Shown here: one piece after another, positions 34,643-48,513 of the stretch
Layout of the letters: each line of letters starts with the position of its first letter
How positions within the stretch are numbered: the first letter of the stretch is position 1
Assembly (NCBI RefSeq): GCF_900607225.1
Contig: NZ_LR027842.1
Coordinates: forward strand, 708,088 to 772,087
Source of the DNA: [Pseudopropionibacterium] massiliense
GTDB lineage: Bacteria; Actinomycetota; Actinomycetes; Propionibacteriales; Propionibacteriaceae
Direction: 5' to 3'
DNA length: 64,000 nucleotides
Notes under the pieces: model-generated
What the model was told of the DNA's origin: nothing
The model's input: the letters and a program-made list of their open reading frames with translations, nothing else
The model's database searches: none
Translations under genes and position numbers: made by a program

Positions 34643-36399
34643 CGGGCAACCGCCGTTTCGAGGGGTAGCAGGACGCCGTCGCGCAGCTCGTGGGCCGCGT
34701 CGGCGATGGAGAGGAGGGAACGGCGATGGGTGACCATCAGCACCGTCCATTCGGGACCGATCCCGGCCAGGGCCTCGATGATGGCCGCCTCCGAGACCAC
34801 GTCCACCTGACTGGTCGGCTCGTCCAGAAGGAGGATGCGGCGACCCGACAGGAAGGCCCGGGCCAGGGACAGGCGCTGCGCCTGCCCGCCCGAGATCAGC
34901 TGACCGCGCTCGCCGACGTCGGAATCCAGGCCCTGCGGCATCCGCTCCACATCCTCGGCCACGTGGGCGCGGCGCAGCGCCTCCCACAGCTCGTCATCGG
35001 TGGCCCCGGGGTTCGCGATGCGCAGGTTGTCGGCGACGGTGCCCGAGAACAGCCACGTGGACTGCGCGACGCAGGCCGAGATGCGGCAGACCTGCTCCGG
35101 TTCGAGCGCACCCAGGTCCCGGCCGTCGAGCACGACCGCTCCCCGCTGGGCGGGCAGGGTGCCCCGGAGCAGTGACAGCAGCGTCGATTTCCCGGCCCCG
35201 GAGGGCCCCATGATCGCCACCTTGGCCCCGCGGGGCACCTCGAGGTCGAGGCCGTTCAGGACGGGCCCGCGCCCGTAGTCGTGGTGGACGCCTCGCAGGC
35301 TGATGGCGGATTCGGTCGGCGCGGCCCCGGAGGCCGCGGCGGGACGCTCGGCGGGGACGTGCGACAGCTGCCGCTCGATGGCGCGCTGCGAGGCCACCCC
35401 GCCCATGCCGATGTAGAAGAACCCGGCCACCTGCACCAGGGGCTCCAGCATCAGGGTCAGCAGCAGGGCCACCGAGAGGCCCTGCCCCGGGGTGATCGCG
35501 CCCGCCGCGAGGCGGGAGCCGATCAGGTGCACGGACCAGCAGATCAGCAGCAGCGAGAAGGCGCCGTCGAGGACGATGATCACCACCTGGTTGCCCGCCA
35601 GCAGCCGCATGATGGCCCGGCGATTGGCCTCGCCCTGGGCGCGCAGCCGTTCCTCGGTCCGCCTGCCAGCGCCCAGCAGGCGGATGGGGATCAGGTTGCG
35701 CAACGCGTCCAGGTACTGCACGGCCAGGCGGCCGCGTTCCTTGCGGGAGGCCGCCGAGACCTTGCGGAACAGCCGCATGAATCCCCAGATCGCCAGGGGA
35801 ACCAGGGGGCAGACGGCCATGATCCCGAGACCGAGCAGCGGGTCCAGGGAGGTGACGTAGGCCAGGGTGAGGAAGGGGATGGCCAGAGCAGCGAGGGTCG
35901 CTCCCAGGTAGACCTGGCGGTACTCGGACATGCGCTCCGCGTTGTCGGTCATGAGGGTCACCAGCTGGGCGGGGGAAGGATTTGCCGCGGGGGCGGGGCG
36001 GCGGTGCCCGCGGCCGCGCCACGGCCGGGGGCCGGGGGCGGTGTGGGGCGCCGTCGTGGCGGAATCGTCGGCCGGGGTCGTGGGACGCACGGCGGCACGG
36101 AAATGGGCATCCAGCAACCGGGCCCTGAGACGGCGTTCCTCCTGGCGGGCCGACCAGCCGCCGAACACCACCTCGGCGAAGGCGCAGCAGGCCGCCGCCA
36201 AGGCGATCAACCCGGCCCACAGCCAGGTGGCCGCATCCACGGGCCGTCCCCCGAGCGCATCTCCCCAGGCCTGTCCGATGATCACGAGGGCCGTTCCCGT
36301 GAATGCCGCGGATCCGATCCGGAGGGCGCCGACCAACCACGTCGCACGCTTCCCGGATTTCGAAACGGATGCATTGCCCATTTCATGTTTATTAGGCAT
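34639..36399 (-). CDS. ABC exporter half-transporter, first subunit (CydD-like)
   Basis: 586 residues from an ATG at 36399 with AGGAGG at ideal spacing; a longer open frame upstream is ignored for that reason. A membrane domain with a Pro/Arg-rich insert around residues 105-125 precedes an ATPase domain with Walker A IMGPSGAGKSTLLSLLR, signature LISGGQAQRLSLARAFL and Walker B ILLLDEPTSQVD. Both ATPase sites of the pair look catalytically complete. It is coupled to the second subunit and forms a two-gene operon inserted between the rplKA and rplJL blocks. Confidence 0.82.
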   Translation of the reverse strand: MPNKHEMGNASVSKSGKRATWLVGALRIGSAAFTGTALVIIGQAWGDALGGRPVDAATWLWAGLIALAAACCAFAEVVFGGWSARQEERRLRARLLDAHFRAAVRPTTPADDSATTAPHTAPGPRPWRGRGHRRPAPAANPSPAQLVTLMTDNAERMSEYRQVYLGATLAALAIPFLTLAYVTSLDPLLGLGIMAVCPLVPLAIWGFMRLFRKVSAASRKERGRLAVQYLDALRNLIPIRLLGAGRRTEERLRAQGEANRRAIMRLLAGNQVVIIVLDGAFSLLLICWSVHLIGSRLAAGAITPGQGLSVALLLTLMLEPLVQVAGFFYIGMGGVASQRAIERQLSHVPAERPAAASGAAPTESAISLRGVHHDYGRGPVLNGLDLEVPRGAKVAIMGPSGAGKSTLLSLLRGTLPAQRGAVVLDGRDLGALEPEQVCRISACVAQSTWLFSGTVADNLRIANPGATDDELWEALRRAHVAEDVERMPQGLDSDVGERGQLISGGQAQRLSLARAFLSGRRILLLDEPTSQVDVVSEAAIIEALAGIGPEWTVLMVTHRRSLLSIADAAHELRDGVLLPLETAVAR

Positions 36400-36609
36400 G
36401 CTTAACCTCCTGCAACACGGTGTCTCAAAGATAGCCGATGTGGTCGCTCGTGCCAACACCTCGGAGTGTCCGCGGCCTCTGGGGTTTGAGGGTGGGGCGC
36501 CGTTCGAGGTGTGTGGCCGGTCGCTCCCGGTCGACGAGGTGTGTTCGAGACGGGCGGATGATCGGGTTCGGCCCGGTGCCGTCTGATCGGTGGGGTCCCG
36601 GAGGCTGAT

Positions 36610-36638
36610 TTGTGGCCCGTCGGGTTCTCGCCTAGAAT
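36610..36638 (+). promoter_or_regulatory. Promoter of rplJL
   Basis: TTGTGG (36610-36615), a 17-base spacer, TAGAAT (36633-36638), ahead of the L10 leader. Confidence 0.6.
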
Positions 36639-36639
36639 C

Positions 36640-36808
36640 TTGCACGCCGAAGACCGCAGGTGACGCAAGTCTCAATTCCCCCGCACGGGGAGCCCGCGCA
36701 GGTGACCGCAAGCCAGCAGGCATCTTTCCTGCCCGCCCCGCGCCGCCGGCGTCGGGGTTTCTTCATCTTCTGGGGTCGAGGGCGACAACAGTTATGGAAG
36801 GAGACCCA
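36640..36808 (+). ncRNA. Ribosomal protein L10 leader
   Basis: The 170-base leader between the promoter and rplJ contains GAAGACCGCAGGTGACGCAA at 36649 on, a second GCAGGTGACCGCAAGCC element and a GC-rich hairpin, as in the actinobacterial L10 leader that binds the L10(L12) complex for feedback control. The assignment is by position and by the repeated CAGGTGAC-GCAAG motifs; I did not fold it. Confidence 0.65.
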
Positions 36809-37420
36809 ATGGCGAGGCCGGAGAAGGCTGCCAAGGTAGCGGAGCTGGGACAGAAGTTCACCGATTCCGCCGCCGTGGTGCTGACCGAGTACCGCGGTCT
36901 CACCGTCAAGGACCTGCAGGATCTGCGCCGGTCCCTCGGTGGGGACGCCACCTACGCCGTTGCGAAGAACACCCTGGCCCTGCTCGCGGCCCGGGAAGCC
37001 GGTATCGACGGCATCGAGTCGACGCTCGTCGGACCAACCGCGTTCACCTTCATCACCGGCGACATCGCCAAGGTGACCAAGGGGCTGCGCGACTTCGCAA
37101 AGGCACATCCGTTCCTGGCTATCAAGGGAGGCGTTCTCGAGGGCAGGTTCCTCGACGCCAAGGCGGTCCTCAAGCTTGCTGACCTCGAATCCCGCGAGGT
37201 CCTGCTGTCCAAGATGGCTGGCGCCATGAAGGGCAGCCTGGCGAAGGCCGCAGGCACCCTGGCAGCTCCGCTGTCGAAGAGTGCCCGCCTGTTCGGCGCG
37301 CTGCAGAGCGCCGCCGAGGAGAACCCGGACCTGATCGGTGGAGCCGGCTCGGCGCCTGCCACCGAGGCCACGAACGAGGACGCCGCCGCCGGCGGCGTCA
37401 CCCCGGCCGACGAGGCCTGA
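36809..37420 (+). CDS. rplJ: 50S ribosomal protein L10
   Basis: 203 residues from an ATG at 36809 behind AAGGAG. Family segments are [38 protein letters not shown] and [12 protein letters not shown]. The C-terminal Ala-rich tail anchors L7/L12 dimers. It is the first gene after the L10 leader. Confidence 0.96.
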   Translation: MARPEKAAKVAELGQKFTDSAAVVLTEYRGLTVKDLQDLRRSLGGDATYAVAKNTLALLAAREAGIDGIESTLVGPTAFTFITGDIAKVTKGLRDFAKAHPFLAIKGGVLEGRFLDAKAVLKLADLESREVLLSKMAGAMKGSLAKAAGTLAAPLSKSARLFGALQSAAEENPDLIGGAGSAPATEATNEDAAAGGVTPADEA

Positions 37421-37494
37421 GCAGCATCCGCTGCGGAAAAGAAATCCGTCGCAGCGTGACTGCTTGCGATGCTTGATCGAAAGGAACGCCCATC

Positions 37495-37893
37495 ATGGCG
37501 AAGCTCACCAAGGAAGAGCTCCTTGACGCCTTCAAGGAGATGACCCTCATCGAACTGTCCGAGTTCGTGAAGCTGTTCGAGGACACCTTCGACGTCACCG
37601 CCGCCGCCCCGGTCGCCGCCGTGGTTCCCGGCGCCCCCGCGGCAGGCGGCGGCGACGCCGGTGCCGCGGAGGAGGCCGACTCCGGCAAGGTCGACGTCAT
37701 CCTCACCTCGGGTGGCGACAAGAAGATCGCCGTCATCAAGGAGGTGCGCGCCCTGACCAGCCTCGGCCTGAAGGAGGCCAAGGACCTGGTGGAGTCCGCC
37801 CCGAAGCCTGTTCTCGAGCAGGTCGAGAAGGATGTCGCGGAGAAGGCCAAGGCTGCCCTCGAGGCTGCCGGCGGCTCCGTCGAGCTCAAGTGA
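37495..37893 (+). CDS. rplL: 50S ribosomal protein L7/L12
   Basis: 132 residues. The N-terminal dimerisation domain [20 protein letters not shown], an Ala/Gly-rich hinge ([16 protein letters not shown]) and the C-terminal factor-binding domain ([20 protein letters not shown]) are all present. Multiple copies per ribosome recruit elongation factors. Confidence 0.96.
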   Translation: MAKLTKEELLDAFKEMTLIELSEFVKLFEDTFDVTAAAPVAAVVPGAPAAGGGDAGAAEEADSGKVDVILTSGGDKKIAVIKEVRALTSLGLKEAKDLVESAPKPVLEQVEKDVAEKAKAALEAAGGSVELK

Positions 37894-37922
37894 TCCCGGC
37901 TGGGAAACCGGCTTCGATCGCC

Positions 37923-37958
37923 CAGGAGGCCCGCCCCGTGTCAGGGGTGGGCCTCCTG
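37923..37958 (+). terminator. Terminator after rplL
   Basis: CAGGAGGCCCGCCCC (37923-37937) pairs with GGGGTGGGCCTCCTG (37944-37958) with one G-U and a 6-base loop, 30 bases past the rplL stop. Confidence 0.75.
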
Positions 37959-37986
37959 TCGTGTGTATCGCGGGTACGGTCGAGGA

Positions 37987-38643
37987 ATGGGATGTCGACT
38001 GGCCTGGGGTGTTGCGGTGGGTCTGTGGGCCGCGGCCGAGATCGTTGAAGCCGTGGCGGCGCGATGCCTCGTGGGGAGCGCCACCCGGGAGGCCGTGGTG
38101 GTGCTCCCCGGTTTCCGCAACGAGGATCCGTCGCGGATCAACGGGGTCAATCGGTGGCGGGTCGGTGTCGCGCTGCGAACGGCCGGGCTTCTGGGACCGG
38201 ACACCTGCATCATCGCCTCGGGCGGGGATCCCGCCGGGGTCGGGGTGGCGGAGGCGGATCTGCTGGCCGCCGAGCTTCGTCGCCGGGGATTCACCGGCGA
38301 GATCATCACCGAGACGCAGTCGCGAACCACGTGGGAGAACGCCCGGCGGGTATTGCCGCTGCTGGGTCCGGCCCGCTGCGTAGCGGTCGCCTCCAACCCG
38401 TTGCACGGGCTGAAACTGCGGCTTCACCTCGCGGCCCTGGAGCCGGGAATCCGCCAGCGATTCGTCGCGGCGCAGGACTACCGCCCCCTTGAGCTGGGCC
38501 CGCTGCGGGTGCTCTCGGCCGTCATCGGGGTGGGGGACCTGCTGCGTCTGCTCCGGGGCAGGCGCCGGGATCGTCCCGGACGGGAAACCCCCGGTTTTGT
38601 CGGCCGGGTGCTGGGCGGTTGGCTGGCGCGCCGGTTCGGGTGA
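37987..38643 (+). CDS. YdcF/DUF218-family protein
   Basis: 218 residues from the ATG at 37987; an in-frame GTG at 37963 would add 8 residues. A short N-terminal hydrophobic segment (LAWGVAVGLWAAAEIVEAVA) may be a signal-anchor. The DUF218 core shows AVVVLPGFRNEDPSRINGVN, ASGGDPAGVGVAEADLLAAE, ITETQSRTTWENARRV and VAVASNPLHGLKLRLHL. Relatives include the vancomycin-sensitivity protein SanA and SAM-binding YdcF. It sits between rplL and rpoB, each behind its own signals. Confidence 0.8.
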   Translation: MGCRLAWGVAVGLWAAAEIVEAVAARCLVGSATREAVVVLPGFRNEDPSRINGVNRWRVGVALRTAGLLGPDTCIIASGGDPAGVGVAEADLLAAELRRRGFTGEIITETQSRTTWENARRVLPLLGPARCVAVASNPLHGLKLRLHLAALEPGIRQRFVAAQDYRPLELGPLRVLSAVIGVGDLLRLLRGRRRDRPGRETPGFVGRVLGGWLARRFG

Positions 38644-38744
38644 TGCGGGCCTCGCGGACCGGATCGGCAGGCCCCGGGACGACCGCGTTGCACTGGAGCC
38701 CTGGTCCGCTACCATGTTCACTGCGGTGGTTTCGCATCGTGCGT

Positions 38745-38773
38745 TTGCTTCCGAAGGTTTCGTGGCCTATAGT
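38745..38773 (+). promoter_or_regulatory. Promoter of rpoBC
   Basis: TTGCTT (38745-38750), a 17-base spacer, TATAGT (38768-38773). The transcript would begin about 85 bases before rpoB. Confidence 0.65.
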
Positions 38774-38865
38774 GGTTTGTTGCCCTGCTCTGCAATCGTG
38801 CCCGTGATTTGACGCGGGTCCTTTGCTGTGCGACGAACCAGCCGCGTTCCCGGAAGGACCGAATC

Positions 38866-41800
38866 TTGGCCGCCTCGCGCTCTGCGTTGAAGAACACCAA
38901 TGTCGTCTTGCCCAGTGGTCGGATCTCATTCGCGAAGATCCACGAACCGCTTGAGGTCCCCAACCTGCTCGATCTTCAGATCAACTCCTACAACTGGCTC
39001 ATCGGAAACGAGGCCTGGCAAGCCGATGTCGAGGAGCGCCTGGCCGCTGGCCGCACCGACGTGAACACCCGCTCCGGGCTGGAGGAGATCTTCTCCGAGA
39101 TCTCCCCCATCGAGGATTTCAACGAGACGATGTCGCTGTCCTTCCGCGACCACCGTTTCGAGGAGCCCAAGCACTCCATCGAGGAGTGCAAGGACCGCGA
39201 CGTCACCTACGCCGCCCCGCTGTTCGTGACCGCCGAGTTCGTCAACAACGAGACGGGCGAGATCAAGTCGCAGACCGTGTTCATCGGCGACTTCCCGCTG
39301 ATGACCGACAAGGGCACCTTCATCATCAACGGCACCGAGCGCGTCGTCGTCTCGCAGCTCGTCCGCTCCCCGGGCGTCTACTTCGAGATCACCCCGGACA
39401 AGGGATCCGACAAGGACATCTACTCCTGCAAGGTGATTCCCTCCCGCGGCGCCTGGCTGGAGTTCGAGATCGACAAGCGCGACATGGTCTTCGTGCGCCT
39501 CGACCGCAAGCGCAAGCAGAACGTCACGGTCCTGCTCAAGGCCCTCGGTTGGAGCGAGGACCGCATCCTCGAGGAGTTCGGTGAGTTCGAGTCCATGCGC
39601 ATGACGCTGGAGAAGGACACCGTCAACACCCAGGACGAGGCACTGCTGGACATCTACCGCAAGCTGCGTCCCGGCGAGCCCCCGGCACGCGACGCCGCCC
39701 AGGCGCTGTTGGAGAACTACTATTTCAACCCGAAGCGCTACGACCTGGCGAAGGTCGGCCGCTACAAGATCAACAAGAAGCTCGGACTCGACCTGCCCTT
39801 CGACAGCCAGGTCCTCACCATGGAGGACATCGTCGCGGCCATCAAGTACGTCGTGGCCCTCCACGAGCACAAGGAGGAGCTGAACGGCCTGCCCGTCGAG
39901 GCCGATGACATCGACCACTTCGGCAACCGCAGGCTTCGCACCGTCGGCGAGCTGATCCAGAACCAGCTGCGCACCGGCCTGGGGCGCATGGAGCGCGTCG
40001 TCCGCGACCGCATGACCACCCAGGACATCGAGGCCATCACCCCGCAGACCCTCATCAACATCCGCCCCGTGACGGCGGCGTTGAAGGAGTTCTTCGGCAC
40101 CTCGCAGCTGTCGCAGTTCATGGACCAGAACAACCCCCTCGCCGGGCTGACCCACAAGCGCAGGCTCTCCGCGCTCGGCCCGGGTGGCCTCTCCCGCGAC
40201 CGCGCGGGCATGGAGGTGCGCGACGTCCACAGCTCGCACTACGGCCGCATGTGCCCCATCGAGACCCCCGAGGGCCCGAACATCGGCCTCATCGGTTCGC
40301 TCGCCTCGTTCGCCCGCGTCAACGCCTTCGGGTTCATCGAGACCCCATACCGGCGCGTCATCGACGGCAAGGTCACCGACCAGATCGACTACCTGACCGC
40401 CGACGAGGAGGACCGGTTCTCCATCGCCCAGGCCAACGCGGCCCTGGACGCCGAGGGCCGTCTCACCGAGGAACGCGTCCTGGTGCGCATCAAGCACGGT
40501 GACGTCGACACCATCCCGGCGGCCGATGTCGAGTACATGGACGTCTCACCCCGGCAGATGGTCTCGGTGGCCACCGCGCTGATCCCGTTCCTCGAACACG
40601 ACGACGCATCCCGGGCGCTGATGGGAGCGAACATGCAGCGCCAGGCGGTGCCGCTGATCCGCAACGAGGCCCCGTTCGTCGGCACCGGCATGGAGTACCG
40701 CGCGGCCGTGGACGTCGGTGACGTGACCCTCGCGAAGAAGGCCGGCGTGGTCTCCTCGGTCACGGCCGACATCATCGAGATCGCCAACGACGACGCCACC
40801 TACTCCTCGTACCGGCTCGAGAAGTTCGTGCGCTCCAACGCGGGCACCTGCATCAACCAGCGTCCGCTGGTCGCGACGGGGGACCGCGTCGAGGTCGGTA
40901 CCCCGCTGGCCGACGGTCCCTGCACCGACCAGGGCGAGCTGGCGCTCGGCAAGAACCTCCTCGTGGCGTTCATGCCGTGGGAGGGCCTCAACTACGAGGA
41001 CGCGATCATCCTGTCGCAGCGTCTCGTGCAGGACGACGTCCTGACCTCGATCCACATCGAGGAGCACGAGGTTGACGCCCGCGACACGAAACTGGGCGCC
41101 GAGGAGATCACCCGCGACATCCCCAACGTCTCCGACGAGATGCTGGCCGACCTCGACGAGCGCGGCATCGTCCGCATCGGCGCCGAGGTCTCGGCCGGCG
41201 ACATCCTCGTCGGCAAGGTCACCCCGAAGGGCGAGACCGAGCTGACCCCGGAGGAGCGCCTGCTGCGCGCGATCTTCGGGGAGAAGGCCCGTGAGGTCCG
41301 TGACACCTCGCTGAAGGTGCCGCACGGCGAATCCGGCACCGTCATCGGGGTTCGGGTCTTCGACACCCGCGACGACGACGAACTGCCGCCCGGGGTCAAC
41401 CAGCTGGTGCGGGTCCACGTCGCCCAGAAACGCAAGATCAGCGATGGGGACAAACTCGCCGGCCGCCACGGGAACAAGGGCGTGATCTCGAAGATCCTCC
41501 CCGTGGAGGACATGCCCTTCCTGGCCGACGGCACCCCCGTCGACATCGTCCTCAATCCTCTCGGTGTCCCGTCCCGGATGAACATCGGGCAGGTTCTGGA
41601 GAACCACCTCGGGTGGATCGCCAAGACCGGCTGGGACATCACGGAGGTCAAGGAGGCCTGGGCTGATCGGCTGCGCGAGGTCGGGCTCGGCCACGTCGAC
41701 CCGGATTCCAGGGTCGCGACCCCCGTCTTCGACGGCGCCGACGAGAGCGAGATCACCGGTCTGCTGGAGAACTCGCTGACCACTCGCGACGGGGAACGTC

Positions 41801-42339
41801 TCATCGACGGCGGCGGCAAGGCCCAGCTGTTCGACGGTCGTTCCGGCGAGCCCTACCCGGAGAGGACCGGCGTCGGTTACATGTACATGCTGAAACTGCA
41901 CCACCTCGTCGACGACAAGATCCACGCCCGCTCCACCGGCCCGTACTCGATGATCACCCAGCAGCCGCTGGGCGGTAAGGCGCAGTTCGGTGGCCAGCGG
42001 TTCGGCGAGATGGAGGTGTGGGCGCTCGAGGCCTACGGTGCCGCCTGGGCCCTCCAGGAGCTGCTGACCATCAAGTCCGACGACGTTCCAGGCCGTGTGA
42101 AGGTCTACGAGGCCATCGTCAAGGGCGAGAACATCCCCGAACCAGGCATCCCGGAGTCCTTCAAGGTGCTCGTCAAGGAGATGCAGTCGCTGTGTCTGAA
42201 CGTGGAGGTCCTCTCCGGGGACGGCCGCGTCATCGACCTGCGGGACTCGGAGGACGACCTGCGCAACGCCGAGGACTTCGGCATCGATCTCGGAAGACGT
42301 CCCGGAGGCGACCACTTCCTCGACGTCACCGAAGTCTGA
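38866..42339 (+). CDS. rpoB: DNA-directed RNA polymerase subunit beta
   Basis: 1157 residues from a TTG at 38866, chosen because GGAAGGA lies at correct spacing and the product then starts like other actinobacterial RpoB proteins ([10 protein letters not shown]). The rifampicin-binding cluster is wild type: [20 protein letters not shown] then RLSALGPGG, with the usual Asp, His and Ser residues intact. The C-terminus has [20 protein letters not shown]. It forms the catalytic centre with beta'. Confidence 0.96.
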   Translation: MAASRSALKNTNVVLPSGRISFAKIHEPLEVPNLLDLQINSYNWLIGNEAWQADVEERLAAGRTDVNTRSGLEEIFSEISPIEDFNETMSLSFRDHRFEEPKHSIEECKDRDVTYAAPLFVTAEFVNNETGEIKSQTVFIGDFPLMTDKGTFIINGTERVVVSQLVRSPGVYFEITPDKGSDKDIYSCKVIPSRGAWLEFEIDKRDMVFVRLDRKRKQNVTVLLKALGWSEDRILEEFGEFESMRMTLEKDTVNTQDEALLDIYRKLRPGEPPARDAAQALLENYYFNPKRYDLAKVGRYKINKKLGLDLPFDSQVLTMEDIVAAIKYVVALHEHKEELNGLPVEADDIDHFGNRRLRTVGELIQNQLRTGLGRMERVVRDRMTTQDIEAITPQTLINIRPVTAALKEFFGTSQLSQFMDQNNPLAGLTHKRRLSALGPGGLSRDRAGMEVRDVHSSHYGRMCPIETPEGPNIGLIGSLASFARVNAFGFIETPYRRVIDGKVTDQIDYLTADEEDRFSIAQANAALDAEGRLTEERVLVRIKHGDVDTIPAADVEYMDVSPRQMVSVATALIPFLEHDDASRALMGANMQRQAVPLIRNEAPFVGTGMEYRAAVDVGDVTLAKKAGVVSSVTADIIEIANDDATYSSYRLEKFVRSNAGTCINQRPLVATGDRVEVGTPLADGPCTDQGELALGKNLLVAFMPWEGLNYEDAIILSQRLVQDDVLTSIHIEEHEVDARDTKLGAEEITRDIPNVSDEMLADLDERGIVRIGAEVSAGDILVGKVTPKGETELTPEERLLRAIFGEKAREVRDTSLKVPHGESGTVIGVRVFDTRDDDELPPGVNQLVRVHVAQKRKISDGDKLAGRHGNKGVISKILPVEDMPFLADGTPVDIVLNPLGVPSRMNIGQVLENHLGWIAKTGWDITEVKEAWADRLREVGLGHVDPDSRVATPVFDGADESEITGLLENSLTTRDGERLIDGGGKAQLFDGRSGEPYPERTGVGYMYMLKLHHLVDDKIHARSTGPYSMITQQPLGGKAQFGGQRFGEMEVWALEAYGAAWALQELLTIKSDDVPGRVKVYEAIVKGENIPEPGIPESFKVLVKEMQSLCLNVEVLSGDGRVIDLRDSEDDLRNAEDFGIDLGRRPGGDHFLDVTEV

Positions 42340-42432
42340 GTCTGACTCAGTCACGCCGGTGACCCGGCACCAGTAAAACCTCTCAGATTTCAGGCACAGG
42401 CACCCGCCGGGGCGGCGGGGGAAAGAGAACCA

Positions 42433-46383
<3,951 letters not shown>

Positions 46384-46398
46384 ACCTTCCCTCACACG

Positions 46399-46425
46399 GG
46401 GCGGGCATCATGGTGATGCCCGCCC
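46399..46425 (+). terminator. Terminator of rpoBC
   Basis: GGGCGGGCATCA (46399-46410), loop TGG, TGATGCCCGCCC (46414-46425), 15 bases after the rpoC stop. Confidence 0.8.
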
Positions 46426-46536
46426 GGCTTCGTTCGTCGGACGGTGTGTGTACGGGGTGCCAGGAGCCGGGGGCTTCGATGGCTCGGCTGGTTTCCTGAG
46501 AGTTTCTGCGTGAGGGTGGCGGACTGTTCCGAGGTC

Positions 46537-46992
46537 TCACACGGATGAGAGTGAGGTTCTGCTCTCGGGCCGTAGCGGCAAGCCTCCGGGGCGGATCAGC
46601 GACTCGCTCGTCTCTTCCGCGGTGGCGGGATACGGAACCCGGGAAGCTTTCGCGCTCCGGGTCCCACTGAGACCGAGTTTTCGCATGGCTCGGTCCACCG
46701 CTCCCGGAGTTGCATCCACCCCTGTCCGTCGCAGCGCTTCCAGCATGCGTCGGCGCCCGTAGAAACCTTCGGGCGTCAGGCGCGCGTGCCCATGGGCATC
46801 GGTCGTCCAGACCAGGTTCCGGATGGCCTCCAGCACTTTTTGGTCGCTGATCGCCCGGGCCGATGGCTTACGGGTTTTCCATGCCCGGTAGGTTCTTGCG
46901 GCGATCCCGTATCCCTGCTCCCGCAGGACCCGACAGATCGACTCGACCGCGATCCCCTCGCGTCGCATGTCATCGATGAAGGCGATGATCAA
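46537..46992 (-). pseudogene. IS3-family transposase OrfB, N-terminal fragment
   Basis: The start MIIAFIDDMRREGIAVESIC and LREQGYGIAARTYRAWKTRK, followed by LTPEGFYGRRRMLEALRR, is the HTH region typical of IS3 OrfB. Identity is lost after AMRKLGLSGTRSAKASR. The remaining 30 or so residues are not transposase, and the D-D-E catalytic core is absent. It overlaps orfA by 4 bases, the arrangement used for programmed frameshifting. Confidence 0.8.
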
Positions 46993-47300
46993 GGATTGTG
47001 GGGGTCGAGTTCCCCCGCGAAAAAAGTTGTTGCTGCTTGCAGGATCGCAACGTCCTCCCGCAGGCGGGAGTTCTCCAGCCGCAAGCGACGGATCTCCTCG
47101 CGTGCCTGAGTGGTCATTCCCTCTCGGACACCCGTATCAATCTCGGCCTGAATAGCCCAGCGGCGCAGGGTTTCGGCCCCGATTCCTTCCTCACGGGCCA
47201 CGGCGGCGCATGCAGCGGTCAGCGACGGGTACTGCTCACGGTACCCGCGTAGTAGTCGTAACGCCCGCTTCTTCACAGCGGGATCGAGTCGTTTCGGCAT
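46989..47300 (-). CDS. IS3-family transposase OrfA
   Basis: 103 residues from the ATG at 47300 (MPKRLDPAVKKRALRLLRGY). The HTH EEGIGAETLRRWAIQAEID is followed by a leucine-zipper-like helix, EEIRRLRLENSRLREDVAIL, and FFAGELDPHNP. This frame is intact, but without a complete OrfB it cannot transpose the element. Confidence 0.82.
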   Translation of the reverse strand: MPKRLDPAVKKRALRLLRGYREQYPSLTAACAAVAREEGIGAETLRRWAIQAEIDTGVREGMTTQAREEIRRLRLENSRLREDVAILQAATTFFAGELDPHNP

Positions 47301-47329
47301 GACGCCATCCTTCCTCGCTCGAAAGGAAC

Positions 47330-47519
47330 CGGCACAAAACTTGATGCGGTTCACACCATGAGGCTTGTTCACTGATCATGACCACCCGGTAGAGCTCTCC
47401 CGGCCGGGGTGAGAGCGGGGTTGGTTGCGGAGCAGGCCTCCATGTACTCACGTTACTCCAGAATCCTCCTCAGGAATCGCAACCCAAATAAATACGGCAC
47501 AAAACCTTGGGCGGTTTAC
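47330..47519. repeat. Pair of IS-end-like sequences in the same orientation
   Basis: CGGCACAAAACTTGATGCGG at 47330 (the IS3 remnant end) is matched by CGGCACAAAACCTTGGGCGG at 47495, each continuing into a TTCAC/TTTAC stretch. The second has no transposase next to it and is probably the solitary end of another, deleted copy. Confidence 0.55.
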
Positions 47520-48513
47520 CTCGCGGGTGGATACGCCCATGAAGGCATGTCGGTTTGCTCCGGTGATTGCTAAGAGCAGTAAGCGGTTGCGAGGCGTATT
47601 CTAGGGGGAAAGCGCGAGTCGGAGGAGTTTTTTCGAAAAGGTGGATATCTTTGGCTTGCCGTCCGTAAATACGACACTCTCAGTGTTTTATGGCTGGTGA
47701 ATCTTCAATGATTGTGATGCGGTTCGAGCGTCAGTTGTAGTGCAAGATGAAATGTCAATCGGAGGTGGGGTCGCGCGAGTTTGCAAGTGTGATACAAGGC
47801 CGGTTTCACGGGGGTTTGCCGGCGACGGGAGTGGAGGGGTTGACATGGCTCGTGAGGTGTGTTTTCCTATGGGGGAAAGCTGAAGTGCGAGGAACTCCTC
47901 CTGGGGTCCACGGGTCTTGGTGGCCGTTGTGAACATTGTTTGGCTTGAAATCCTGTCGACAGGAGCGTTGCGTCGCGATGATGGAACAAGCTGAATCGTC
48001 AACCATAAAACTGGATGAAGAATTGAATATGCGGCGAGTTGCGTTGGGCGTGTAGTGTGCTGACTCTCTTGGGTGAGTCGCCATCATGGCTGCCCGGGGG
48101 ATCCTGCGTGTGATGCACTGCAGGGTTCGTCATTGAAACCATGCAGTTGAGATGTGTGCAGGACCAAGGTTCGCTGTACCCTGTCAAGTAAGTTAGCTGC
48201 CAAGAAGTGTGTCGTGGACGCGGAAAACTCCTTCAGTATCTCGGGGATTCCTCATCGATCTGTATTCTCGGGTGAGATGCCTTTGTCGGGAAGTCGCGAT
48301 CCCGAGTGGCGGGTTCGGTGTGTTGCTTGCCGCGGTCGGTGATAATGTGTTGAATCTCCTGTTGATCTGTCGTTCTGAATCTTGAAATCTTGGACGTCGC
48401 TGAGTTCTGTGCTGGCCGTCCAAGTGTTTCCACGGAAAATGTGGATGTTGTGATCCGATCCGGGATGAAAAATTCTGGTCGGTAGTACCGTGAGGTGTTC
48501 TAGGGAGGAACCT
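47520..48513. other. AT-richer non-coding region upstream of the lanthipeptide genes
   Basis: About 1 kb clearly less GC-rich than the flanking core genes. No convincing gene was found. A 24-codon frame at 47981-48055 (MEQAESSTIKLDEELNMRRV, then ALGV and a stop) resembles the start of a ribbon-helix-helix antitoxin but is too short. The promoter of the synthetase gene must lie near the end of this region; no canonical -35/-10 pair is evident. Confidence 0.45.

Larger units (their letters stand above)
46537..47353 (-). mobile_element. Truncated IS3-family insertion sequence
   Basis: An IS3-type orfA and the 5' part of orfB, read on the minus strand. A terminal sequence at the orfA side reads TGAACCGCATCAAGTTTTGT on the minus strand, ending at about 47353; IS3-family ends often begin with TGA. 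The other end and the DDE integrase domain are missing, so the element is dead. It lies between the rpoC terminator and the lanthipeptide island. Confidence 0.8.
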
